From Maribacter polysiphoniae (lineage in GTDB: Bacteria; Bacteroidota; Bacteroidia; Flavobacteriales; Flavobacteriaceae), in NCBI RefSeq assembly GCF_003148665.1, contig NZ_QGGQ01000003.1, forward strand, positions 124,001 through 188,000: a DNA stretch of 64,000 nucleotides, read 5' to 3'. How positions within the stretch are numbered: position 1 is the stretch's first letter; every line of letters begins with the position of its first letter. Shown here piece by piece: positions 53,835 through 63,945 of the stretch. The notes beneath the pieces are model-generated. The model was not told the DNA's origin, ran no database searches, and saw nothing but the letters and a program-made list of their open reading frames with translations. A program made the translations under genes and the position numbers.

Positions 53835-54388
53835 TAGTAGGTGTTTATCATTTTTTTACGTAGACTTTCCTTTGCCCTAGATATCATTGTGCGGCAATTG
53901 GCATAGCTTATATTCATTATTTTACTTATTTCTTCATAATCATACCCCTCTATTAAGTATAAGGTCAAAGAAATTCTGTAATTATCTTTTAGTTGTTTCA
54001 TGGTTTCCATCACTTTTTGAGCCTTCAGTTCGGTAAACACATGATCCGAAACAATTCCGTCATTATCTTCGACCTTGTACATTATATCATCCAACGCAAC
54101 CTCATTTTTCTTTTGTTGCTTTCGGTAATGATAGATACTGTTGTTTATGACAATGCGTTTCAACCAGGATCCAAAGGTCACTTCTCCTTTAAAAGTATGC
54201 AGTTTCGTAAACGCGTTTAGAAACGATTCCTGCATAATATCTTCGGCTTCGGCGCTGTCCTTTACAATGCGTACCGATGTGTTGTACATGGCTTTGTAAT
54301 AACGATTGTAAATTTCCATTTGCGCACTTTGGTTTCCGGCAAGACACAATGGTATCAATTCATCAGTATGTTCTTTTATGTGGCTCAA
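53834..54388 (-). CDS. ECF RNA polymerase sigma factor
   Basis: 184-residue extracytoplasmic-function sigma factor: region 2 (MYNTSVRIVKDSAEAEDIMQESFLNAFTKLHTF) and region 4 (DNYRISLTLYLIEGYDYEEISKIMNISYANCRTMISRAKESLRKKM). First gene of a four-gene minus-strand operon with the anti-sigma-like protein and the two beta-helix surface proteins, so it likely adjusts the cell envelope to an external signal. Confidence 0.93.
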   Translation of the reverse strand: MSHIKEHTDELIPLCLAGNQSAQMEIYNRYYKAMYNTSVRIVKDSAEAEDIMQESFLNAFTKLHTFKGEVTFGSWLKRIVINNSIYHYRKQQKKNEVALDDIMYKVEDNDGIVSDHVFTELKAQKVMETMKQLKDNYRISLTLYLIEGYDYEEISKIMNISYANCRTMISRAKESLRKKMINTY

Positions 54389-54605
54389 AAAGTGATTGAT
54401 TTGTTTAATAGATGTCCTAAATTACCCAATGTTACAGTTTATAAAAAATAATTAGGGCTGTTGGCACAGGAATTGCCAAATATAGGTTGTTATGAAGTGT
54501 CCTGGTGCCCAGAAACAAAGGCTACAGGCCTAAATAAAACTTTTTTTTAATACTAAAAATTGCCTATTGCTGTTAGAAATATGACAGAATGGCTGAAAAT
54601 ATACT

Positions 54606-57056
54606 ATGGGAGATTCTAAATTTTCAAATTTTGACAATATGTCCTTACAAGGTATTGACCAAGACGCGGAACTGATACCGCTATTGACCCCCGAGGACGA
54701 AGAGGAAATGAACAATGAGGGGCTGCCCGAAACTTTACCTATATTGCCTTTGCGCAATACCGTACTGTTTCCTGGGGTGGTTATTCCGATAACTGCAGGT
54801 AGGGATGCATCGATAAAATTGATCAAAGATGCCAATAACGGTTCAAAGGTCATCGGTGTCGTTGCCCAGAAAGATGAAAAGACCGAGAATCCAGGGATCA
54901 ATGATATACATACTTTGGGTACGGCGGCCCGTATCTTAAGGGTGCTTCAAATGCCCGATGGGAATACCACAGTGATCATACAGGGAAAAAAACGGTTTGA
55001 ATTGGCCGAGGTGCTTACCGAAAAGCCTTATATGACGGCAACCGTTAGGGAAACGGCTGAGGAACGCCCAGATAAGGACGGACAGGAATTCCTGGCGATT
55101 ATAGAGTCTATTAAGGATTTAGCCTTGAAAATCATTAAGGATAACCCGAACATTCCGAGTGAGGCATCCTTCGCCATAAAGAATATTCAAAGTAATTCAT
55201 TTCTGATAAATTTTGTTTCCTCCAACCTTAATCTTGATGTGAAAGAGAAACAGGAATTGTTGGAAATAGGGAACTTACAGGACAGGGCCTTGTCCACATT
55301 GAAATATATGAATGTGGAGCTTCAAAAATTGGAATTGAAGAATGTAATCCAATCCAAGGTCAGGAGCGATATGGATCAGCAGCAACGTGAATATTTCCTT
55401 CATCAACAAATGAAAACCATTCAAGAGGAATTGGGTGGGGTTTCCTATGATGAGGAAATTGAGGAAATGCGTCTAAAATCCGTGGATAAGAAATGGGATG
55501 CCAAGGTGGCGGAGCATTTTGAGAAGGAATTGGCGAAATTACAACGTATGAACCCACAGGTTGCGGAATATTCCATCCAACGAAATTATTTGGATCTGTT
55601 TTTGGAGTTGCCTTGGAACGAATTCTCAGAGGACAAGTTCGATTTAAAACGTGCCCAAAAAATCTTGGATCGGGACCATTATGGTTTGGAAGATGTAAAG
55701 AAACGTATTATCGAATACTTGGCGGTTTTGAAATTACGTAATGATATGAAGTCGCCCATACTTTGCCTATATGGCCCTCCAGGGGTTGGTAAGACCTCGT
55801 TGGGTAAATCGGTAGCCGAGGCTTTGGGTAGGGAATATGTGAGGATGTCCTTGGGTGGTTTACGCGATGAGGCCGAGATTAGGGGCCATCGTAAGACCTA
55901 TATCGGGGCCATGCCCGGTAGAATAATCCAGAGTATCAAAAAAGCAGGGACTTCAAATCCTGTTTTTATCCTTGATGAAATCGATAAATTGGCCAGTAGC
56001 CATCAAGGGGATCCTTCCTCAGCGATGCTCGAAGTATTGGATCCGGAACAGAATAGTGCGTTCCATGACAACTTCCTTGAAATGGGGTATGACCTTTCGA
56101 AGGTCATGTTCATTGCCACAGCCAATACGTTATCGACCATTCAACCTGCGTTAAGGGACCGTATGGAAATCATCAATGTTACCGGATATACCATTGAGGA
56201 GAAGGTAGAGATAGCGAAAAGACATTTGTTGCCCAAACAATTGAAAGAACACGGACTTACCACGAAAGACCTTAAAATAGGAAAACCCCAGATGGAAAAA
56301 ATCGTTGAGGGCTATACGAGGGAATCAGGGGTGCGTGCTCTGGAAAAACAAATTGCCAAAATGGTGCGTTATGCTGCAAAATCGATTGCCATTGGGGAAG
56401 AATACCACATTAAAATAAATAATGATGATGTTGAAAAAATTCTTGGTCCGGCCCGATTGGAAAGGGATAAGTATGAGAATAATGATGTGGCCGGTGTGGT
56501 AACAGGACTGGCATGGACCAGCGTAGGTGGTGATATTCTTTTTATCGAATCGATCCTTTCAAAAGGGAAGGGAATGTTGAACATTACCGGGAACTTGGGC
56601 AAAGTCATGAAAGAGTCGGCTACCATAGCCATGGAATATATAAAATCGAATGCCGAAAGTTTTGGTATCGATCCATCGGTTTTTGCCAAATACAATGTAC
56701 ATATCCATGTTCCTGAAGGAGCAACACCCAAAGATGGGCCAAGTGCCGGTGTAACCATGCTAACGTCCCTGGTCTCCTTGTTCACCCAGAAAAAAGTGAA
56801 GAAAAGTTTGGCGATGACAGGGGAGATTACCTTAAGGGGGAAAGTTCTTCCCGTAGGAGGAATCAAGGAAAAGATCCTGGCGGCGAAAAGAGCCCGGATC
56901 AAAGAGATCATATTATGTGAGGATAATAGAAAGGATATCATGGAAATTAAGGAGGAATACCTTAAAGGACTAACTTTCCATTATGTTACCGACATGAGTG
57001 AGGTTATCGACTTGGCGATTACAAACCAGAAAGTAAAGAACGCAAAAAAGCTTTAG
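54606..57056 (+). CDS. lon: ATP-dependent Lon protease
   Basis: 816-residue Lon: N-terminal LON domain ([19 protein letters not shown]), AAA module with Walker A GPPGVGKT (390-397) and FILDEIDKL, and a C-terminal protease with catalytic Ser713 in DGPSAGVTM and Lys756 in GGIKEK, 43 residues apart as in other Lon enzymes. Degrades misfolded and regulatory proteins in the cytoplasm. ATG 54606 follows a 217-base gap after the divergent sigma gene. Typical length. Confidence 0.97.
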   Translation: MGDSKFSNFDNMSLQGIDQDAELIPLLTPEDEEEMNNEGLPETLPILPLRNTVLFPGVVIPITAGRDASIKLIKDANNGSKVIGVVAQKDEKTENPGINDIHTLGTAARILRVLQMPDGNTTVIIQGKKRFELAEVLTEKPYMTATVRETAEERPDKDGQEFLAIIESIKDLALKIIKDNPNIPSEASFAIKNIQSNSFLINFVSSNLNLDVKEKQELLEIGNLQDRALSTLKYMNVELQKLELKNVIQSKVRSDMDQQQREYFLHQQMKTIQEELGGVSYDEEIEEMRLKSVDKKWDAKVAEHFEKELAKLQRMNPQVAEYSIQRNYLDLFLELPWNEFSEDKFDLKRAQKILDRDHYGLEDVKKRIIEYLAVLKLRNDMKSPILCLYGPPGVGKTSLGKSVAEALGREYVRMSLGGLRDEAEIRGHRKTYIGAMPGRIIQSIKKAGTSNPVFILDEIDKLASSHQGDPSSAMLEVLDPEQNSAFHDNFLEMGYDLSKVMFIATANTLSTIQPALRDRMEIINVTGYTIEEKVEIAKRHLLPKQLKEHGLTTKDLKIGKPQMEKIVEGYTRESGVRALEKQIAKMVRYAAKSIAIGEEYHIKINNDDVEKILGPARLERDKYENNDVAGVVTGLAWTSVGGDILFIESILSKGKGMLNITGNLGKVMKESATIAMEYIKSNAESFGIDPSVFAKYNVHIHVPEGATPKDGPSAGVTMLTSLVSLFTQKKVKKSLAMTGEITLRGKVLPVGGIKEKILAAKRARIKEIILCEDNRKDIMEIKEEYLKGLTFHYVTDMSEVIDLAITNQKVKNAKKL

Positions 57057-57094
57057 TATTTTAAGACGTCCTTTTTTCTGTCTATTTTTGACCT

Positions 57095-57802
57095 ATGGAA
57101 AAAATCACCATTGCCATTGATGGGTATTCATCAACCGGAAAAAGTACCATTGCCAAACAATTGGCAAAGGCACTTAACTATATTTATGTAGACACAGGTG
57201 CTATGTATAGGGCTGTGACGCTTTACGCCATGCGGAATGGTTTTGTAAGCGAGAATGCCTGTGATGTTGAGGCATTGATAGCCTCGCTGCAAGATATTGA
57301 ACTACGATTTGTGTATAATGATGCCGCCGGTTTTGCCGAGATGTACCTGAATGATGAGAACGTAGAGCGTGAAATCAGGACGATGGAAGTCTCTAAATTG
57401 GTGAGTAAGGTGGCCACCATTGAGAATGTGCGACAGAAATTAGTGGCCATTCAGCAAAAAATGGGCTTGGAAAAAGGGATTGTCATGGACGGAAGGGACA
57501 TTGGCACCGTGGTGTTTCCCAATGCGGAACTAAAGATTTTTATGACAGCGTCCCCCGAAAAAAGGGCCACAAGGCGGTACAAGGAGTTGTTGGACAAAGG
57601 GGAGGAAGTGAAATACAGTGAGGTGTTGAAGAATGTGGAACATCGCGATTATGTAGATTCGCACCGTGAAATATCACCGCTGCGGAAAGCAGGGGACGCC
57701 ATTGTTTTCGATAATAGTGATATGGGACTTGAAGACCAGTTCTCAAGGATTCTGGATTTTGCGAATCGGGTCATCAACAAACAAAAAAAAGACGTTCATT
57801 AG
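57095..57802 (+). CDS. cmk: cytidylate kinase
   Basis: 235-residue NMP kinase phosphorylating CMP and dCMP. P-loop IAIDGYSSTGKSTIAKQLA at residues 4-22, YVDTGAMYRAVT for nucleotide-site residues, and MDGRDIGTVVFPNAELKIFMTAS, the Cmk signature. Follows lon by 38 bases and shares its direction; the stop overlaps the terminator stem. Confidence 0.96.
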   Translation: MEKITIAIDGYSSTGKSTIAKQLAKALNYIYVDTGAMYRAVTLYAMRNGFVSENACDVEALIASLQDIELRFVYNDAAGFAEMYLNDENVEREIRTMEVSKLVSKVATIENVRQKLVAIQQKMGLEKGIVMDGRDIGTVVFPNAELKIFMTASPEKRATRRYKELLDKGEEVKYSEVLKNVEHRDYVDSHREISPLRKAGDAIVFDNSDMGLEDQFSRILDFANRVINKQKKDVH

Positions 57803-57813
57803 AACGTCTTTTT
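57786..57813. terminator. bidirectional rho-independent terminator
   Basis: AAAAAGACGTTC (57786-57797) pairs perfectly with GAACGTCTTTTT (57802-57813), spanning the cmk stop codon between convergent cmk and the LysM gene. Confidence 0.85.
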
Positions 57814-57834
57814 CAATTTGAATAATATTATTCC

Positions 57835-58215
57835 TTATAGGTTAGGGATAACCAAAACCTGATCGGGATGAATCACATCCGGGTTCTTAAGGATATTGGT
57901 GTTAGCCTCGAAAATTTGTTTGTACTTCATAGGGTCACCATAGTACTTCTTGGCAATCTTGCTCAATGATTCCCCACTTTTTACAGTGTGTTTATGGAAA
58001 ATGGATTCGTCGGCCACCGTAATATTGGCTTTGAGGTCAGAGGGTTGTTCCCCTCCTATTTCCTTGATTTTATCCCACAAAAGATTCTTCTCGTATTGGG
58101 TGTTGGCAGTACCTTTTATTTTTAATACGCCATTCTCTTCGGTAACATTACCGTCCTTGATTGATAATTCTTCGCCAAGGTCTAAAACTGGCTGATATTT
58201 TGCTTTTACGCTCAT
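57835..58215 (-). CDS. BON-LysM protein (Kbp/YgaU-like)
   Basis: 126 residues: N-terminal BON-like domain (1-65) followed by a C-terminal LysM module (HTVKSGESLSKIAKKYYGDPMKYKQIFEANTNIL...VLVIPNL, about 72-126). No signal peptide, as in Escherichia coli Kbp, a potassium-binding cytoplasmic protein, which shares this two-domain order. Whether this homologue binds potassium is inference; a cell-wall role would require export, for which I see no signal. Confidence 0.85.
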   Translation of the reverse strand: MSVKAKYQPVLDLGEELSIKDGNVTEENGVLKIKGTANTQYEKNLLWDKIKEIGGEQPSDLKANITVADESIFHKHTVKSGESLSKIAKKYYGDPMKYKQIFEANTNILKNPDVIHPDQVLVIPNL

Positions 58216-58478
58216 AGTTGTAATTTACTTATGGTTAATATTTATTGGTGTGAAGATAAGGATTTATGCGTTATTTTCAGGAAAAACGAAAAAATACTCC
58301 TTTAACTGTCAATTGTGGTGGCCTAGTTGTTTGTAAATACATAATAAAATCGTAGTTTTGCACTCCTTTTTTACAGAGAATCAAGAGGAAAGGGGAAGAA
58401 AACAAAAATTCATATAACATCTTCTGTAGTAATTGTTTAACTCTTGTGGCACTATGGAATACAAATTTAAATCAGCAA

Positions 58479-60317
58479 ATGGCTGAAGAAAAAGAAACAA
58501 AAGCAGTAGAGGAAGCTATCGAAGCTACTCCGGAAACAAAGGTGGAAACACCTGTACAGGACCCAAAGGAATTTTTAGAAAATTTTGATTGGGAAAAGTA
58601 CGAACAAGGCATTGAACGTGTTGATGACTCTAAACTTCAAGAGTTTGAAACATTGGTTGCCGAAAACTTTGTCGATACAGCGGATGAAGAGGTTGTACAA
58701 GGTACCGTAGTGTACTTGACCGATCGGGAAGCTATTATCGATATCAATGCAAAATCAGAAGGCGTTATTTCGTTGAACGAATTTCGTTATAACCCAGACC
58801 TAAAAGTAGGTGATAAGGTAGAGGTGTTGATCGATATCCGTGAGGATAAAAGTGGTCAATTGGTACTTTCACACAGAAAGGCCCGAACCATTATGGCTTG
58901 GGATAGGGTGAATGCCGCACATGATAAGGAAGAAATTGTTAGTGGTTTCGTGAAATGTAGGACTAAAGGAGGTATGATCGTCGATGTATTCGGTATTGAA
59001 GCCTTCTTGCCAGGTTCACAGATCGATGTTAAACCTATTAGGGATTACGATCAATATGTCAATAAGACTATGGAATTCAAAGTGGTTAAGATCAACCACG
59101 AATTCAAAAACGTAGTAGTTTCGCATAAAGCACTTATCGAGGCTGATATTGAAGAACAGAAAAAAGAGATCATCAGCCAGTTGGAAAAAGGACAGGTACT
59201 TGAAGGTGTTGTTAAAAACATTACTTCTTACGGAGTCTTTATCGATCTTGGTGGTGTTGATGGTTTGGTACACATTACCGATCTTTCATGGAGCAGGATC
59301 AACCACCCGAATGAGGTTGTTGAATTGGATCAGAAATTGAATGTTGTTATCTTGGACTTTGATGAGAACAAATCAAGAATCCAATTGGGTCTTAAGCAAT
59401 TGGAGAAACATCCTTGGGATGCCTTGAGCGAGGACATCAAAATTGGTGACAAAGTCAAAGGAAAGGTTGTTGTTATAGCCGATTACGGTGCATTCATCGA
59501 AGTTGTAGAAGGTGTTGAAGGATTGATCCACGTTTCTGAAATGTCATGGTCAACCCATTTGCGTTCTGCACAGGACTTTGTAAAAGTCGGTGATGAAGTA
59601 GAGGCTGTAGTATTGACATTGGATAGGGAAGATCGTAAAATGTCCTTGGGCATTAAGCAATTGACTCCAGATCCATGGACCGATATTACTACCAAATACC
59701 CTGTAGGATCTAAACATAAAGGAATCGTTAGAAACTTTACCAATTTCGGTGTATTCTTGGAATTGGAAGAAGGAATCGACGGTTTGATTTATATCTCAGA
59801 TCTTTCTTGGACCAAGAAAATCAAGCACCCATCAGAATTTGTAGCTGTTGGTGATACCTTGGAAGTGGAAGTATTGGAGTTGGATGTTGAAGGACGTAAA
59901 TTAAGTTTAGGTCACAAACAGACTACCGAGAACCCTTGGGACAAATACGAAACTGAATTTGCTGTTGGTACCGTTCATAAAGCGGCCATTACCGATATCG
60001 TAGATAAAGGTGCAACGATTGACTTTAACGAGGATATCACTGCATTCGTTCCACAACGTCACTTGGAAAAAGAAGATGGTAAGAAAGTAGGTAAGGGCGA
60101 AGAAGCCGAATTCAAGATCATTGAGTTCAATAAAGACTTCAAACGTGTTGTAGCCAGTCATACCGCTATCTTTAGGGAAGAAGAGCAACGCAATGTAAAA
60201 GCCGCAGTTAAAAGAGCTGCAGCCAGTGCTGATGAGGCTAAACCTACTTTAGGGGATGCTAACGAGGCATTACAGGCATTGAAGGATAAAATGGAAGCTA
60301 ATTCCAAAAATAAATAA
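58479..60317 (+). CDS. rpsA: 30S ribosomal protein S1
   Basis: 612-residue protein with six S1 RNA-binding repeats, starting near EVVQGTVVYLTD, EIVSGFVKC, GQVLEGVVKNITSYGVF, GDKVKGKVVVIADYGAF, GSKHKGIVRNFTNFGVF and GTVHKAAITDIVDKGAT, the middle ones carrying the canonical G-hF(I/L)-hh-GLhHhSDhSW pattern. An acidic Glu/Lys N-terminal tail precedes them. ATG 58479 was chosen over GTG 58446. Preceded by a long AT-rich leader; ends in a strong terminator. Binds mRNA at initiation. Confidence 0.96.
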   Translation: MAEEKETKAVEEAIEATPETKVETPVQDPKEFLENFDWEKYEQGIERVDDSKLQEFETLVAENFVDTADEEVVQGTVVYLTDREAIIDINAKSEGVISLNEFRYNPDLKVGDKVEVLIDIREDKSGQLVLSHRKARTIMAWDRVNAAHDKEEIVSGFVKCRTKGGMIVDVFGIEAFLPGSQIDVKPIRDYDQYVNKTMEFKVVKINHEFKNVVVSHKALIEADIEEQKKEIISQLEKGQVLEGVVKNITSYGVFIDLGGVDGLVHITDLSWSRINHPNEVVELDQKLNVVILDFDENKSRIQLGLKQLEKHPWDALSEDIKIGDKVKGKVVVIADYGAFIEVVEGVEGLIHVSEMSWSTHLRSAQDFVKVGDEVEAVVLTLDREDRKMSLGIKQLTPDPWTDITTKYPVGSKHKGIVRNFTNFGVFLELEEGIDGLIYISDLSWTKKIKHPSEFVAVGDTLEVEVLELDVEGRKLSLGHKQTTENPWDKYETEFAVGTVHKAAITDIVDKGATIDFNEDITAFVPQRHLEKEDGKKVGKGEEAEFKIIEFNKDFKRVVASHTAIFREEEQRNVKAAVKRAAASADEAKPTLGDANEALQALKDKMEANSKNK

Positions 60318-60357
60318 GCTTTTATTTAATTGATTTTCCTATGTAAATAGGGATTCG

Positions 60358-60388
60358 AAAGCCCTGACGGTATCGTCAGGGCTTTTTT
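60358..60388 (+). terminator. rho-independent terminator of rpsA
   Basis: AAAGCCCTGACG (60358-60369), 4-base loop, CGTCAGGGCTTT (60374-60385) and a T run: a textbook terminator 40 bases after the rpsA stop. Confidence 0.93.
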
Positions 60389-60460
60389 GTTTCCATTCTT
60401 ATAAATGAATATTTGTAATAATTCCCTATTTTTGTCAAACAAAAGTGTTGCTGGCCTACT

Positions 60461-61000
60461 ATGAGTCAAAAAGTACTACTCTCCTCAAAAGAAATTAATA
60501 TCATCTTACATAGGTTGGCTTGCCAATTACTTGAAAATCATCTTGATTTTGCCGATACGGTATTGATTGGGATGCAACCCAGGGGCAAGTTCGTAGCCGA
60601 AAGACTTACCAAAATCCTTAAAGAGGAATATAAAGTAAAACATATTGAAGTCGGATTCTTGGATATCACCTTCTACAGGGACGACTTTAGAAGGGGCGAT
60701 AAGCCTCTTGAAGCCAATCAGACCAATATCGACTTTTTGGTCGAGGATAAGAAAGTGGTCTTGATTGACGATGTGCTGTATACCGGAAGAAGTATCCGGG
60801 CGGCTTTAACGGCCATCCAATCTTTTGGACGACCTTCCGAAATCGAATTATTGACCTTGATAGATAGGCGATTCAGTAGGCACTTACCCATACAACCGAC
60901 CTATAGGGGACGACAGGTCGACGCCATAAACAATGAAAAGGTTGTTGTACTTTGGGAAGAGAATGATGGTAAAGACCAAATCTATCTGATAAATAAATAA
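60461..61000 (+). CDS. pyrR: PyrR bifunctional pyrimidine regulator/uracil phosphoribosyltransferase
   Basis: 179-residue type I phosphoribosyltransferase with the PRPP loop VVLIDDVLYTGRSIRAAL and the PyrR-typical GMQPRGKFVAERL flexible loop and RHLPIQPTYRGRQVDA. PyrR proteins both convert uracil to UMP and bind pyr mRNA to attenuate transcription. It lies 3 bases before pyrB, the classic pair. No attenuator hairpin with antiterminator was recognised in the 73 bases between the rpsA terminator and this gene, so mRNA-binding is not supported here. Confidence 0.93.
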   Translation: MSQKVLLSSKEINIILHRLACQLLENHLDFADTVLIGMQPRGKFVAERLTKILKEEYKVKHIEVGFLDITFYRDDFRRGDKPLEANQTNIDFLVEDKKVVLIDDVLYTGRSIRAALTAIQSFGRPSEIELLTLIDRRFSRHLPIQPTYRGRQVDAINNEKVVVLWEENDGKDQIYLINK

Positions 61001-61003
61001 GCA

Positions 61004-61930
61004 ATGAGCGAACTGAGTGTAAATCACTTACTGGGTATAAAATATATCAACGAAAAAGATATTCAGCTCATTTTTGAAACCGCCGATCAATTTAAGGAGG
61101 TGATCAATCGATCCATTAAGAAAGTACCTTCGTTACGTGATATTACCATAGCCAATATATTTTTCGAAAATAGTACAAGGACAAGACTGTCGTTCGAGTT
61201 GGCTGAAAAACGACTTTCTGCCGATGTTATTAATTTCTCTGCAGGCCAGTCTTCCGTAAAGAAGGGGGAGACCTTGATCGATACCGTGAATAATATCCTA
61301 TCCATGAAAGTGGATATGGTCGTTATGCGGCACCCCAATCCTGGAGCCGGTATCTTCCTGTCAAAACATGTCAAGGCTGCCATAGTCAATGCCGGAGACG
61401 GTGCACATGAGCATCCTACACAGGCTTTGTTGGATTCCTTTTCAATACGGGAACGATTCGGGGATGTTGCAGGGAAGAAAGTCGTTATCGTCGGTGATAT
61501 ACTGCACTCCAGGGTGGCTCTTTCCAATATCTTTGCCCTGAAATTGCAAGGTGCCCAAGTAAAGGTTTGTGGACCAAAAACATTGATGCCCAAACATATT
61601 GGGTCATTGGGGGTTGAGGTAGAGACCGATTTGCGGAAAGCATTGAATTGGTGCGACGTAGCCAATATGCTTCGTATACAGAATGAGCGTTTGGATATTA
61701 GTTACTTTCCAACGACAAGGGAATATACACAGCAATTCGGGGTAAATAAAGCCTTACTCGATTCATTGGACAAAGAAATCGTAATCATGCACCCTGGTCC
61801 TATTAACCGTGGGGTGGAAATCACCAGTGATGTTGCGGATTCAAAACAATCGATTATATTGAACCAAGTTGAAAATGGGGTGGCCATACGTATGGCCGTG
61901 ATTTATTTATTGGCCTCAAAAATAAAATAA
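61004..61930 (+). CDS. pyrB: aspartate carbamoyltransferase catalytic chain
   Basis: 308-residue enzyme joining carbamoyl phosphate and aspartate in pyrimidine synthesis. Carbamoyl-phosphate loop FFENSTRTRLSFE, then VVMRHPNPGAG, HEHPTQALLDSF and the C-terminal HPGPINRGVEI with aspartate-binding residues. Length is standard. Starts 3 bases after pyrR stops, so the two are translated as one unit. Confidence 0.96.
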   Translation: MSELSVNHLLGIKYINEKDIQLIFETADQFKEVINRSIKKVPSLRDITIANIFFENSTRTRLSFELAEKRLSADVINFSAGQSSVKKGETLIDTVNNILSMKVDMVVMRHPNPGAGIFLSKHVKAAIVNAGDGAHEHPTQALLDSFSIRERFGDVAGKKVVIVGDILHSRVALSNIFALKLQGAQVKVCGPKTLMPKHIGSLGVEVETDLRKALNWCDVANMLRIQNERLDISYFPTTREYTQQFGVNKALLDSLDKEIVIMHPGPINRGVEITSDVADSKQSIILNQVENGVAIRMAVIYLLASKIK

Positions 61931-61935
61931 CTCCT

Positions 61936-62268
61936 ATGATATTTGATAAAGAGGGTACCACGACAATCGTATTTCAAGAGAATATTTCGATTCAGGAATT
62001 TTTAAAGAATCTTGAATCGGGTTACAACAAGATAAAAAACGATAATATCATTATTAACCTGTTTTCATTCTCAAAGCTTTCTTCAGGTGATATTTTGGAA
62101 TTTTTGCCTATTTCAAACAAGCATAGGGATACAAAAAAATCATTTGTATTGGTGACCGATAAAGTTTCTTTTGACGAAGTTCCCGAAGAATTATCTGTAG
62201 TGCCCACCATACAGGAAGCCAAGGATATTATCGAAATGGAAGAAATAGAAAGGGATCTTGATCTCTAA
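61936..62268 (+). CDS. hypothetical protein between pyrB and rnz
   Basis: 110-residue acidic protein, 5 bases after pyrB, 75 bases before rnz. Predicted alternating strands and helices (TTTIVFQENISIQEFLKNLESGYNKI, IIINLFSFSKLSSGDILEFL, KSFVLVTDKVSFDEVPEEL) recall a small STAS-like alpha/beta fold. No catalytic motif or signal peptide. In relatives a protein of this size is often kept beside rnz, but its role is unknown. Confidence 0.68.
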   Translation: MIFDKEGTTTIVFQENISIQEFLKNLESGYNKIKNDNIIINLFSFSKLSSGDILEFLPISNKHRDTKKSFVLVTDKVSFDEVPEELSVVPTIQEAKDIIEMEEIERDLDL

Positions 62269-62342
62269 AAACCCATAATGAAAAATGATTCCTTCATAGG
62301 GTTGTATCAATTACAATCTTTAACTTATTAATTTCCATTTTC

Positions 62343-63248
62343 ATGAAACTACAGATCTTGGGTTGTTATGCTGCGACCCCGCGTACGTTAACAAACCCAA
62401 CTTCACAGGTATTGGAAATCAAGAACCATATGTTTTTGATCGATTGTGGGGAGGGGACACAAGTACAGCTACGTAAGCATAAGATCAAATTTTCAAGGAT
62501 CAACCATATTTTTATTTCACACCTCCATGGCGATCATTTTTTTGGGTTGCCAGGATTGATTTCCACTTTTCGACTTTTGGGACGTGACAGGGAATTGCAT
62601 GTCTATGGCCCCAAAGGGATCAAAGAAGCGATTACTTTATTATTGAAATTAGGTGATTCATGGACAAATTATCCTTTGCTTTTCCATGAATTGACATCAA
62701 AGGAGCCCGAACTCCTTTTTGAAGATGATAAAATAACGGTTGAAACCATTCCTTTGAACCACAGGGTCTATACCAACGGTTTTCTTTTTAAGGAAAAACT
62801 GGGGGAACGAAAGCTCAATGTTAACGCGGTTGCACAATACAAAATAGACAAGTGCTATTTTCAGAATATCAAAAACGGAAAGGATATCACCTTGAATGAT
62901 GGTACACGGTTATCCAATACTTTACTGACATTCGATCCCCCAAAACCCAAAAGCTATGCGTTTTGCAGTGATACAAGTTTCTTTCCTGAAATTATCGGGC
63001 AAATACAGGAAGTTGACGTTTTGTATCACGAATCCACTTTTTTGGATTCTGAGGGACATTTGTCTGAAAGAACCAAGCATGCAACAGCCAAGGAAGCTGC
63101 AACGATTGCCCTAAAAGCCAATGTGGGTATGTTGATTTTAGGACACTATTCCACACGGTATAAGACCATTGACCTTTTTAAGGAGGAAGCAATGGAAATA
63201 TTTCCTAACGTGGCTTTGGCCGATGACGGAAAGGTGTTCGAGATGTAA
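62343..63248 (+). CDS. rnz: ribonuclease Z
   Basis: 301-residue tRNA 3'-processing endonuclease of the MBL fold. Metal motif ISHLHGDHFFGLPG (H60, H62, D64, H65), start LQILGCYAATPRTLTNPTSQVLEI with the substrate-positioning Asn/Thr region, and late SDTSFFPEI and LILGHYSTRY for the remaining ligands. Short-form length. Removes 3' trailers of pre-tRNA lacking CCA. Confidence 0.95.
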   Translation: MKLQILGCYAATPRTLTNPTSQVLEIKNHMFLIDCGEGTQVQLRKHKIKFSRINHIFISHLHGDHFFGLPGLISTFRLLGRDRELHVYGPKGIKEAITLLLKLGDSWTNYPLLFHELTSKEPELLFEDDKITVETIPLNHRVYTNGFLFKEKLGERKLNVNAVAQYKIDKCYFQNIKNGKDITLNDGTRLSNTLLTFDPPKPKSYAFCSDTSFFPEIIGQIQEVDVLYHESTFLDSEGHLSERTKHATAKEAATIALKANVGMLILGHYSTRYKTIDLFKEEAMEIFPNVALADDGKVFEM

Positions 63249-63303
63249 TTGGGAAGAATTGCGCAACCATAATAAAAAAAGGTATCTATCTAGAAAACCT
63301 GTA

Positions 63304-63807
63304 ATGCGGATTAAGCCCTTTTCGATTGTTCTCACTTTGTTTTTTCTTTTAGGCTCCTGTGAAAAGGAGAATGCCGTATCCGTGAATGGACTTGGGTCAG
63401 CAATCATAGGTGCCTGGAGTAGGACTGATGTTGTTCCAAGTGGTGTAACCTATACCGATTTACGATATTTTGATATAAAAACGACCTATACGTTCGATTC
63501 GGACAAAGCGTATTCATATCGTGTTGATTTTTATGGGTTTGAGGATGAAAATCCTGAAGCGATTATTGGTTCATCCGAGAATGTCGGTACATATGAGGTA
63601 AGGGGTGACAGCCTTTTTATAAAAGCAGTGGCCCATACCTCTTGGGAAAAAGGGTTTAAACCAGACCCGGAAACCACTAGGTTGGGCGGGAAAGCTTATG
63701 GTTATAAATTCGGGATCGTGGATGATGAACTGACACTGTATTATATTTCTTACCCAGCGGATGCTCCCGTACCTACACAAATGACCTTTGAAAGGGTGGT
63801 TCCTTAA
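63304..63807 (+). CDS. small lipoprotein of unknown function
   Basis: 167 residues starting MRIKPFSIVLTLFFLLGSCEKEN, a clear lipoprotein signal (lipidated Cys19), followed by a single domain with alternating strands (SAIIGAWSRTDVV, TTYTFDSDKAYSYRVDFYG, VGTYEVRGDSLFIKA, ELTLYYISY), which looks like a small lipocalin-type barrel of the kind common in Bacteroidota. ATG 63304 was chosen because it yields the signal; the open frame reaches up to 63169 but overlaps rnz. Confidence 0.78.
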   Translation: MRIKPFSIVLTLFFLLGSCEKENAVSVNGLGSAIIGAWSRTDVVPSGVTYTDLRYFDIKTTYTFDSDKAYSYRVDFYGFEDENPEAIIGSSENVGTYEVRGDSLFIKAVAHTSWEKGFKPDPETTRLGGKAYGYKFGIVDDELTLYYISYPADAPVPTQMTFERVVP

Positions 63808-63945
63808 ATGAAACTGACGTTGATGCGTGGTTTTTTAGGGTGGATATTTTTTTCACTTGATAATTCGTAATAAATACATCGGAAGCCTTCCCATTTACCG
63901 ATCTTTTAAGGAACTTTGTATATCTTGGTTTTAGATTACGATACA

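Noticed and set aside
56369-56941. 190-codon open frame on the minus strand
   Set aside because: Antisense to the lon protease domain, where the real gene has its catalytic Ser and Lys.
60386-60460. PyrR-type mRNA attenuator before pyrR
   Set aside because: Only the rpsA terminator is visible; no competing antiterminator or second hairpin was found in the short gap.
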